Of a DNA stretch of 9,481 nucleotides, positions 1-4,786 are shown one piece after another. Every line of letters starts with the position of its first letter. Within the stretch, counting starts at the first letter, position 1. Made by a program: the position numbers and the translations under genes. Origin of the DNA: an uncultured Anaerostipes sp. (GTDB lineage Bacteria; Bacillota; Clostridia; Lachnospirales; Lachnospiraceae); NCBI GenBank assembly GCA_900756035.1, contig CAAEIR010000407.1, positions 1 through 9,481 of the forward strand. Direction: 5' to 3'. Below the pieces are notes generated by a model. That model saw nothing but the letters and a program-made list of their open reading frames with translations. It did no database searches and was not told the DNA's origin.

Positions 1-50
1 AATTAGAAAAGCTGTGCATCAGCGGTGGGTTGACACCTAAAATCTGATAC

Positions 51-150
51 GTTTTCCGAACGAAGGTGTCGGAGGTTGGCAGGCAACGGAAAAACCTGTT
101 ATTTTCCAGACATAGGGGCTGGAGGTTGGCAGACAACGGAAAAATCAACC
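51..150 (+). ncRNA. Tandem 50-nt structured repeats, candidate RNA element
   Basis: Two direct repeat units with an exact 50-nt period (51-100 and 101-150). 35 of the first 44 positions are identical, including the shared block ggaggttggcag. Each unit can form hairpin A (CCGA 56-59 with TCGG 69-72; CCAG 106-109 with CTGG 119-122; 9-nt loops) and hairpin B (GTTG 75-78 with CAAC 84-87; the same at 125-128 and 134-137). In hairpin A two pairs change together between units (G-C to A-U and A-U to G-C), so RNA structure appears to be selected. Flanking TTTTCC and GGAAAA could alternatively pair and enclose hairpin B. The element lies just upstream of an RNase-like gene on the same strand. An antitoxin RNA is one reading; a cis leader or an element of a mobile DNA is another. 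No clear promoter is visible, and it may start before the window. Confidence 0.5.
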
Positions 151-153
151 ATG

Positions 154-194
154 AAAAGGGAGTGTTTAGTGCTGCGGCATGAACATTCCCTTTT
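154..194 (+). terminator. Inverted repeat between RNA repeats and PBECR4 gene
   Basis: AAAAGGGAGTGTT (154-166) pairs with AACATTCCCTTTT (182-194): 13 pairs including one G-U, with a 15-nt loop. The T-run lies inside the 3' arm and runs on as CT, so as a terminator it is imperfect but could be leaky or bidirectional. A 15-codon ORF (151-198, ATG to TAA) runs through it, so translation-coupled attenuation is also possible. It lies 28 nt before the start of the downstream gene. Confidence 0.45.
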
Positions 195-222
195 CTAAAC
201 TTCACAAGATAAGGACAGAGTT

Positions 223-888
223 ATGGATAAAAGACGTGCAATACAGATTATGACAAAAGCGGCACAACTTTATAAGGAAAATCTGGAAGATCAAAAGGTT
301 TTGTTTCTGTATGGATTACCGAGAGAGGTAAAAAAGCAATTACAGGAAAAGGGAAAGATTTTATCGTCTGTACAAGGCTATGAGGTTGCTTTTCATAGAT
401 ACAATTTTTTGCATTTGACAGGGGTTCGATTAAACAAGAAAACAACAGCTTCCGCAATTCATTTTTACCAAAAATGTCTTGATAAGAGATTAACCGAAAA
501 TGATTTTTCTTTTGCGAAAGATGGCTCTACGGGGCAAAAATTGGATATATTGGAGCGGATGATGCTGATTAAGAAAAATGTAACGATGATAGGAGGATTT
601 ACAGACAGAGGTCCTAAATTGTTTACAGAAAAAGCCGCTGGAAATGTGTGTGGTTGTATTGGTTTTGTACAAGATAAAAATACGAAATTAAATGTGCCGA
701 ATACATTGTTGAAAAAGGATATTAGAGATGTAACAGCACAACCTACTTATAAAGTATTTGCTGTCATATCCAAACATTATACAGAAGATAGATATTCCTA
801 TCTTGCAAAAGTGGATAAGAGCTTTGATCTGAAAGAATATTATTTTTCAGAAATAATAGAACGTATGATAGATAGAGAAAATTTATAA
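223..888 (+). CDS. PBECR4 domain protein (BECR-fold nuclease-like)
   Basis: A 221-aa soluble protein with no signal peptide or membrane segment. The start is ATG with AAGGA 7 nt upstream. From memory of the PBECR4 family (phage Barnase-EndoU-ColicinE5/D-RelE-like nuclease 4) it carries the expected landmarks: NFLHLTGV near residues 61-68, the FYQKCLDKRLTENDF stretch at about 81-95, a KLDILERMM helix at about 106-114, an MIGGF turn at about 121-125, a CIGFV strand at about 145-149, and PNTLLKKDIRDV at about 159-170. PBECR4 domains are predicted RNases found in phages and conjugative elements; activity of this protein is inferred, and I cannot name catalytic residues with certainty. No downstream partner gene is close: the next coding start is 650 bp away. 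The upstream neighbour is the structured repeat RNA, which suggests a toxin role with RNA control. It could equally be a mobile-element accessory effector. Family call fairly sure, function open. Confidence 0.7.
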   Translation: MDKRRAIQIMTKAAQLYKENLEDQKVLFLYGLPREVKKQLQEKGKILSSVQGYEVAFHRYNFLHLTGVRLNKKTTASAIHFYQKCLDKRLTENDFSFAKDGSTGQKLDILERMMLIKKNVTMIGGFTDRGPKLFTEKAAGNVCGCIGFVQDKNTKLNVPNTLLKKDIRDVTAQPTYKVFAVISKHYTEDRYSYLAKVDKSFDLKEYYFSEIIERMIDRENL

Positions 889-1300
889 TGGAATATAGAG
901 AATAGGCATTGATAAACCTGTGAGACTGCTTTTCATAGCATTTATTCCGAAATCAATGTGGGAAAAGTAAGAATTACAGCGAAGAGCCATTATTAAAGAC
1001 TGGGAGAGAAAATCCCCCCCCAAATGGAGAGGTTTAATCCCCCAAAACAGAAAAAGCAGGGTGAGAAAAGCTGAAGAGATCTGGTTTTGGTGTCCCAAAT
1101 ATATAGTTGGGAGAAGTGGAATAAATGAGTAGTATCTAGAAGTGAAACTTACCGTGTTTACTACATATCTAATAAGATTTGAAGGGAAATGTCACAGATC
1201 AGGCAGGAATGTAATTAAAAAAGTTGCAAAACAGATGGGAAACTAATCTGAAATTGAATAAAGTCTGGAAATGTGCTTAAAATCAAGCAATTATGCATGA

Positions 1301-1329
1301 TTGAAGCAGTTTTGAACCTTTCGTAAATT
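1301..1329 (+). promoter_or_regulatory. Weak sigma-A-like promoter
   Basis: TTGAAG (1301-1306) and TAAATT (1324-1329) are separated by 17 nt; each matches four of six consensus bases. The site gains some support from what follows: a palindrome at the start of the transcript, a leader ORF and a terminator, then the FakA-domain gene. It is unproven and could be chance in AT-rich DNA. Confidence 0.25.
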
Positions 1330-1332
1330 ATT

Positions 1333-1363
1333 AAAATCTATCATAAAATATCGGATAGATTTT
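1333..1363. repeat. Perfect 10-bp inverted repeat, possible operator
   Basis: AAAATCTATC (1333-1342) and GATAGATTTT (1354-1363) are perfect inverted arms around an 11-nt spacer. It lies 3 nt after a promoter-like -10 box, where a repressor site would be expected. The 3' arm ends in TTTT, so a weak AT-rich hairpin in RNA is the other possibility. Confidence 0.4.
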
Positions 1364-1405
1364 CAACAAAGTTTGCGTAGTTTTTAATTTATCGGAAAGG
1401 AACAG

Positions 1406-1441
1406 ATGATATTGAGTGTTGAGGGTATATTACGAAAGTAA
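1406..1441 (+). CDS. Possible 11-aa leader peptide over a terminator
   Basis: ATG at 1406 opens a short frame reading MILSVEGILRK and stopping at TAA 1439-1441. An AAAGG motif sits 5 nt upstream of the start. The frame covers the whole 5' arm and loop of the terminator that follows, so a ribosome moving or stalling here would open that hairpin. This is the layout of translation-dependent attenuators. I do not recognise the peptide, and with only eleven codons chance is a real alternative. Confidence 0.3.
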   Translation: MILSVEGILRK

Positions 1442-1458
1442 TATATCCTCTTTTTTTT
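1421..1458 (+). terminator. Strong intrinsic terminator with GAAA tetraloop
   Basis: GAGGGTATATTAC (1421-1433), GAAA loop (1434-1437) and GTAATATATCCTC (1438-1450) form a 13-bp stem with one G-U pair, followed by eight T (1451-1458). It lies 78 nt upstream of the FakA-domain gene. It is either the end of an upstream transcript or an attenuator for the downstream genes. Confidence 0.85.
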
Positions 1459-1536
1459 GAAAATAGCTGGTGTTAGATGTTAAAGAATATGATAATATAA
1501 AAGAAATATATAACACAGAATTTGGAGGATAAAAGT

Positions 1537-1788
1537 ATGTTAGAATTTAAATATGATACTCAACTTTTAATTGAAGGCGAAAGTCTTGATGAAGATAAAA
1601 TCAGCGAATATTTCACGAACAATTTTAATGGGGACTATTTGTTAGCAGTTGGAGATGAAGAACTGATTAAAATTCATTTTCATACAAATGAACCATGGAA
1701 AGTGCTAGAATACTGTTCGCAACTCGGAGAAATTTACGATATTGTTATTGAAGATATGGACAGACAAGCAAGAGGATTAAAAGGATAA
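1537..1788 (+). CDS. Stand-alone FakA C-terminal-like domain protein
   Basis: An 83-aa soluble protein. ATG 1537 is chosen because GGAGG lies 8 nt upstream; the in-frame TTG at 1522 overlaps that ribosome binding site. The protein matches, from memory, the third (DegV-contacting) domain of the fatty-acid kinase FakA/DhaK-like proteins: YDTQLLIEGE at about residues 5-14, a GDYLLAVGDEELIKIHFHTNEPWKVLEYC pattern across about 31-60, then LGEIYDIVIEDMDRQ at about 62-76. Full FakA has about 550 residues with an N-terminal ATP-binding DAK2 domain, which is wholly absent. Similar short proteins in Lachnospiraceae are, as I recall, labelled 'kinase to dihydroxyacetone kinase', so this is probably a conserved single-domain family and not a fresh truncation. 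Kinase activity is not expected. A regulatory or partner-binding role with a FakB/DegV-like protein encoded elsewhere is inference. A membrane protein gene follows 48 nt downstream. Confidence 0.75.
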   Translation: MLEFKYDTQLLIEGESLDEDKISEYFTNNFNGDYLLAVGDEELIKIHFHTNEPWKVLEYCSQLGEIYDIVIEDMDRQARGLKG

Positions 1789-1836
1789 AATCCGATCTGC
1801 TTAGTAGAAAAATTAGAATTTTTGGAGGTGTTGAAA

Positions 1837-2481
1837 ATTAAATCATTTCTTGAAAATGTTAGGGTGCCAAGAAAAGATATTCCACTAAATAGGCAGATAA
1901 CCGAAACAGCAGGAATAATCCTGTTTGGGTTTGCACTTGGTGTCTTGCAGAAATGGCTGGATGGTACAACTGCAAATGCTTTTCCAGTGATAATACAGCA
2001 ACTGGATATCCGCAACTATTTTGGACGCTTGGCAATATGGATTTTATTGGAAACTATAATTTCTGTGTATGCGAAATCTCCATTGAGAGCTGCTATTAAC
2101 ACATTCTTTTTCTTTATAAGCATGTTGGCAGGATACTATCTCTATTGCAATTACATTTTGGGGTTCTTGCCGAAAACCTATATGATGATATGGATAGCGA
2201 TTTCTTTTGTTACATTCTTTATGGCATATATATGTTGGTATGCAAAGGGGGAAGGTATTATTGCAATATTCATATCAAGCATGATTATGGGTGTTTTACT
2301 TGCACAGGCATTTAATCTCAATATTATCCAGGGCTTTTATATGTACCATTTTTTGGAGGTACTTACATGGATAATTGGTGTAATACTCTTGAGAAGAAAA
2401 CTGAAAGAGTATGCTATCGAAATTGGATTATCCATTGTGATTGCATTTGTTTATCAGCTGGTTATGCCACATTGGGGATAA
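1837..2481 (+). CDS. Polytopic membrane protein, unknown function
   Basis: About 214 aa with six to seven hydrophobic helices, at about residues 22-42, 60-80, 86-106, 112-132, 135-155, 163-180 and 190-207. It has a short basic N-terminus (FLENVRVPRKDIPLNRQ) and a basic loop, RRKLK, before the last helix. I do not recognise a transport motif or catalytic residue; similar proteins are known to me only as hypothetical Lachnospiraceae membrane proteins. The start is the odd point. A near-ideal Shine-Dalgarno GGAGGTG (1824-1830) has no ATG after it; the codon at the right distance (6 nt) is ATT at 1837. TTG at 1831 is in frame but touches the Shine-Dalgarno, TTG 1822 overlaps it, and GTG 1864 lies far downstream. 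It may therefore use a rare AUU start or be a weakened gene. It likely shares a transcript with the FakA-domain gene. Confidence 0.6.
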   Translation: MKSFLENVRVPRKDIPLNRQITETAGIILFGFALGVLQKWLDGTTANAFPVIIQQLDIRNYFGRLAIWILLETIISVYAKSPLRAAINTFFFFISMLAGYYLYCNYILGFLPKTYMMIWIAISFVTFFMAYICWYAKGEGIIAIFISSMIMGVLLAQAFNLNIIQGFYMYHFLEVLTWIIGVILLRRKLKEYAIEIGLSIVIAFVYQLVMPHWG

Positions 2482-2513
2482 AGACAAATTGGATTTGAAA
2501 GGGTGTTAAAAAT

Positions 2514-2881
2514 ATGGTAGATGAAGTGGTCTTAGGGAATGTTATGGTTGATTGTGATGATGAAAGAAAATTGCAAAGATTCTATGGAGAATTATTAGGT
2601 TGGGAAATGTGTGAACTATTTGCAAGATCGGCTGTCCGTAGTTCTTCGGGGATTGTTTTTTGTTTATTGAGGAAAAAGATTATGTTCCTCCTGTATGGCC
2701 AGAAAATGCAGGAAAACAACAAAAACAGATGCATTTTGATTTTCAGGTTGATAATGTTGCAGAAATGGTTAAGAAAGCGGAATCATTGGGAGCAAAGAAA
2801 GCGGAAAGTCAATTTGGAGGAAATGATTTTGTAACCATGTTTGATCCGGCAGGACATCCGTTTTGCTTATGCCGGAAGTGA
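2514..2881 (+). pseudogene. VOC/glyoxalase-like protein gene, single frameshift
   Basis: The first half reads in one frame from ATG 2514 (LGNVMVDCDDERKLQRFYGE, then LLGWEMCELF) up to SSGIVF. The second half continues in another frame (FIEEKDYVPPVWPENAGK, MHFDFQVDNVAEMVKKAE, then VTMFDPAGHPFCLC) to TGA 2879-2881. The break is at a six-T run (2656-2661). One more T would join the halves as VFLFIEE and give one 122-aa protein, the normal length for a small vicinal-oxygen-chelate domain protein. Both halves look well conserved, with no other lesion, so the damage is recent, a sequencing error, or rescued by slippage. The substrate of the family member is unknown. It lies 32 nt after the membrane protein gene, with a GAAAGGGTG ribosome binding site. 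Confidence 0.8.
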
Positions 2882-3053
2882 CAATTCCAATTTATTAACC
2901 TGGGAAATCAGAATTTGCTCACTGTATAATGTATACTGAGTTTCAGATTGATAATGATATATGGCATTTAATTGTTTAAATAGTTTTTAAGCACATTGAT
3001 TGTCATAAATTCAATCCTACGAAACTTGTGATTTGATAGAAAGGGGATTTATT

Positions 3054-3239
3054 ATGGATGAAAAAAACAATAATCATAAAAAAGATAAGTTTACTTTAGC
3101 ATATATAATGTCATTGCCGTATACTTGGATGATTTTTGGATATGTAATAGGGAAATTCTATTTTAGCATTTGGGGAAGTATTATAGGATTAATTATAGGA
3201 TATGTATTTAGTATTTATTTACGAAAATATAGAAAATAA
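3054..3239 (+). CDS. 61-aa two-helix membrane protein with glycine zipper
   Basis: ATG 3054 is preceded by AAAGGGG at 8 nt; the upstream in-frame TTG at 3033 precedes that site and is not used here. The first 14 residues are strongly charged (DEKNNNHKKDK). Two hydrophobic segments follow, at about residues 24-39 (LPYTWMIFGYVIGKFY) and 41-56 (SIWGSIIGLIIGYVFS), then a basic tail, LRKYRK. The second helix carries GxxxGxxxG (WGSIIGLIIGY), a glycine-zipper pattern used for tight helix packing. I do not recognise the family. It could be a small stress or regulatory membrane protein, or a toxin-like peptide; nothing in the context decides. It appears monocistronic. Confidence 0.55.
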   Translation: MDEKNNNHKKDKFTLAYIMSLPYTWMIFGYVIGKFYFSIWGSIIGLIIGYVFSIYLRKYRK

Positions 3240-3249
3240 AGTGTTATAA

Positions 3250-3442
3250 GTGGGAAAGTTTCATGCACTTGGGAAACGCCATTTCCTTGTGACTTGTGAT
3301 GAGAAGAAAACAGTGGATTTGAAAACATTGGGAAGACAGACTGGAAAAATATTTAGGATTAAAGCAGGGGAGTGTATCGTCCAAGGATTTGGATAAGTTC
3401 TTGTAGAACTTAGATGTAGATGCGATGAAGATTAAATTGTAG
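3250..3442 (+). pseudogene. Eroded remnant of YbaK/ProX-type prolyl-tRNA editing protein
   Basis: Three short pieces align in order with the YbaK/ProX deacylase family (usually about 160 aa, hydrolysing mischarged aminoacyl-tRNAPro). One frame reads GKRHFLVTCDEKKTVDLKTL up to about 3345. A +1 shift then gives EKYLGLKQGSVSS (3344-3382), which resembles the family's ...YLGLxPGSVS segment. It runs straight into KDLDKFL, TAG (3404-3406), NLDVDAMKIKL and TAG (3440-3442), like the family's last strand and helix. Missing are the N-terminal third, the SFAS(E) segment between the first two pieces, and the central GLLNDK and substrate-pocket region. No start codon or ribosome binding site remains. The identification rests on remembered family sequence; the fragments are short, so it is probable and not certain. 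Confidence 0.5.
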
Positions 3443-3468
3443 AGAGTTATTTTAGTTGAGTTTTCAAC

Positions 3469-3497
3469 TTGACTTCCAAAAAAACTTAGAGTAAACT
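3469..3497 (+). promoter_or_regulatory. Promoter of the thiamine transport operon
   Basis: TTGACT (3469-3474) and TAAACT (3492-3497) with a 17-nt spacer. The predicted start, around 3504, is just before the first paired region of the TPP riboswitch, which is where it should be. Confidence 0.7.
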
Positions 3498-3504
3498 AGA
3501 AAAG

Positions 3505-3595
3505 AAATCAGGGGTGCCGGGAGAACCTGGCTGAGAGTAAACTACGAGAATGTTTAGACCCTTAACCTGATCTGGGTAATGCCAGCGTAGGGAGA
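3505..3595 (+). promoter_or_regulatory. TPP riboswitch (THI box)
   Basis: The conserved core is plain: GGGGTGCC at the 5' side, CTGAGA at 3531-3536, ACCCTTAACCTGATCTGGGT across 3558-3577, then AATGCCAGCG and TAGGGA closing the first stem. Binding of thiamine pyrophosphate is established for this RNA class. In Firmicutes it usually favours a downstream terminator, and one follows at 3651-3683. It should switch the four genes after it off when TPP is plentiful. Confidence 0.97.
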
Positions 3596-3650
3596 ATATT
3601 GAAACACAAAGTAGAGTCTATAATGAGATAGATGAGTTTGTATACAATAT

Positions 3651-3683
3651 AAGGCTTCCTTTCAGAAAGAAAGGAAGCTTTTT
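3651..3683 (+). terminator. Riboswitch-controlled intrinsic terminator
   Basis: GCTTCCTTTC (3654-3663), AGAAA loop and GAAAGGAAGC (3669-3678) form a perfect 10-bp stem, extendable by AAG with TTT, followed by a T-rich run (3679-3683, then CTTC). It lies 56 nt after the TPP aptamer and 66 nt before the first gene, so it is the likely expression platform. I could not define the competing antiterminator by eye. Confidence 0.88.
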
Positions 3684-3748
3684 CTTCTGGAAAAGCAGTT
3701 CTTTTAAGAACCCAGATATCAAATATGAAAAGAAAGAAGGAGACAAAG

Positions 3749-4045
3749 ATGAACGCAAGTGTAGCAATTCAAACTTTACCGGAGGCAAAAAACGATGAGG
3801 AATTAATCCGTATTGTGGATGAGGTGATCGCCTATATTAAGAGCACCGGACTAAATTATTATGTAGGACCGTTTGAGACAGCAATCGAGGGAGATTATGA
3901 TGAACTGATGGATATTGTGAAAGAATGTCAGCACATCGCAATCCGCGCGGGAGCACCGTCTGTGGCTGCTTACATCAAAGTGACATACAAACCTGAAGGA
4001 GATGTGCTTACCATTGAAAAGAAAGTTACAAAACATCACGAGTAA
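3749..4045 (+). CDS. MTH1187/YkoF-type thiamine-binding protein
   Basis: A 98-aa cytoplasmic protein. ATG 3749 is chosen because AGAAGGAGA ends 5-6 nt upstream; ATG 3725 in the same frame precedes that site. It matches the Thiamine_BP (MTH1187) family, a ferredoxin-like fold of about 100 residues: ASVAIQTLP (about 3-11), IVDEVIAYIKSTGLNYYVGP (about 22-41), ETAIEGDYDELMDIVKECQ (about 43-61) and SVAAYIKVTYKPEG (about 71-84). YkoF relatives bind thiamine or its pyrimidine part, and this family often sits next to ThiXYZ transporters. The TPP riboswitch upstream supports a thiamine role. Its exact job (sensor, chaperone or buffer of the imported precursor) is not established. Its 3' end overlaps the permease start by about 32 nt, suggesting translational coupling. 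Confidence 0.88.
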   Translation: MNASVAIQTLPEAKNDEELIRIVDEVIAYIKSTGLNYYVGPFETAIEGDYDELMDIVKECQHIAIRAGAPSVAAYIKVTYKPEGDVLTIEKKVTKHHE

Positions 4046-4784
4046 GGCATACTCTGTGGCAGCGATTGTAGTTTTGCTGTTCGTATGGCAGATACTGTCA
4101 AGTGCCGGAATTGTGCCGTCCTTTTTGCTGCCGTCGCCACTGGAGGTCGTACAGGCATTTGTGAAAGACTTTCCACTTTTGATGGAACACGCGAAAGTAA
4201 CCTTAACGGAAGGTTTTTTAGGTCTGACTTTGGGAGTGGTAATCGGGTTTGTTGCTGCAGTTTTAATGGATCATTTTCAAGGATTTTACAAAGCGTTTTA
4301 TCCGATTATGGTGATCACACAAACGATACCGACGATTGCGATTGCTCCGCTTCTTGTACTGTGGATGGGATACGAGATGGCGCCGAAAGTAACTTTGATT
4401 GTGATTGTGACTTTTTTCCCGATCGCAATCGGATTGTTGGAAGGATTTCAGTCGGCTGACAAAGACACGGTTAATTTATTGAAAGCGATGGGAGCAAATC
4501 GGCTTCAGATTTTTTTACATGTAAAATTTCCAAGTTCTCTCGGAAGATTTTTTGCAAGTCTTCGGATTTCGGTGTCCTACTGTGTGGTAGGGGCTGTAAT
4601 CTCAGAGTGGCTTGGAGGATATAATGGTCTCGGTGTGTACATGACACGGGTGCGAAAATCTTATGCATTTGACAAGATGTTTGCGGTTATTTTTCTGATT
4701 TCTGCAATCAGTCTGCTTTTGATGTGGCTTGTGTCAATACTTCAGAAGAAATGTATGCCTTGGGAGAAACGAAAAGGAGAATAA
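4014..4784 (+). CDS. thiX: ThiX, ABC transporter permease for thiamine precursor
   Basis: An integral membrane subunit of about 256 aa of the SsuC/TauC-like BPD_transp_1 family. Six or so helices are visible. The EAA-type coupling loop reads LLKAMGANRLQIFLHVKFPS in the second half and should contact the ATPase. An early PSFLLPSPLEV segment is typical of nitrate/taurine/thiamine-pyrimidine permeases. Start choice is uncertain: ATG 4002 touches the AAGGAG at 3996-4001, while TTG 4014 lies 12 nt after it and begins with the expected basic MKRKLQN. I prefer 4014. The start region overlaps the end of the thiamine-binding protein gene, and the stop is 2 nt before thiY. Specificity for the pyrimidine branch comes from the riboswitch and ThiY, not from the permease itself. 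Confidence 0.88.
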   Translation: MKRKLQNITSKAYSVAAIVVLLFVWQILSSAGIVPSFLLPSPLEVVQAFVKDFPLLMEHAKVTLTEGFLGLTLGVVIGFVAAVLMDHFQGFYKAFYPIMVITQTIPTIAIAPLLVLWMGYEMAPKVTLIVIVTFFPIAIGLLEGFQSADKDTVNLLKAMGANRLQIFLHVKFPSSLGRFFASLRISVSYCVVGAVISEWLGGYNGLGVYMTRVRKSYAFDKMFAVIFLISAISLLLMWLVSILQKKCMPWEKRKGE

Positions 4785-4786
4785 AA

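Larger units (their letters stand above)
889..1536. other. Long AT-rich intergenic stretch without recognisable gene
   Basis: I read all frames and found no convincing protein. Stops are frequent, and the longest minus-strand frame (883-1098) lacks a recognisable domain. Notable content: a C8 run (1014-1021) followed 15 nt later by a C5 run in a similar context (ATCCCCC...CAAA), a weak promoter-like pair, a perfect palindrome, and a leader ORF with terminator, the last three listed separately. The part 890-1300 may be decayed coding sequence, but I cannot name its source. Confidence 0.5.

Noticed and set aside
30..35. Perfect TTGACA as -35 of a promoter for the repeat RNA
   Set aside because: No -10-like hexamer 16-18 nt downstream; the sequence there is TTTCCG, within the first repeat unit.
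71..144. CRISPR array
   Set aside because: Only two clear units; identity extends through most of each 50-nt unit, with no spacer-repeat alternation and no cas genes.
883..1098. 71-codon minus-strand open frame after the PBECR4 gene
   Set aside because: No recognisable domain, no good ribosome binding site, and low-complexity translation from the C-tracts.
1471..1501. TTAGAT and TATAAA with 17-nt spacing as promoter for the FakA-domain gene
   Set aside because: The -35 candidate matches only two consensus bases; AT-rich DNA makes such -10 hits common.
2925..2930. Perfect TATAAT as promoter for the 61-aa membrane protein gene
   Set aside because: No -35-like hexamer at 16-18 nt and no proper extended -10 (TG directly abuts the box); too little to list as a promoter, though it may act weakly.
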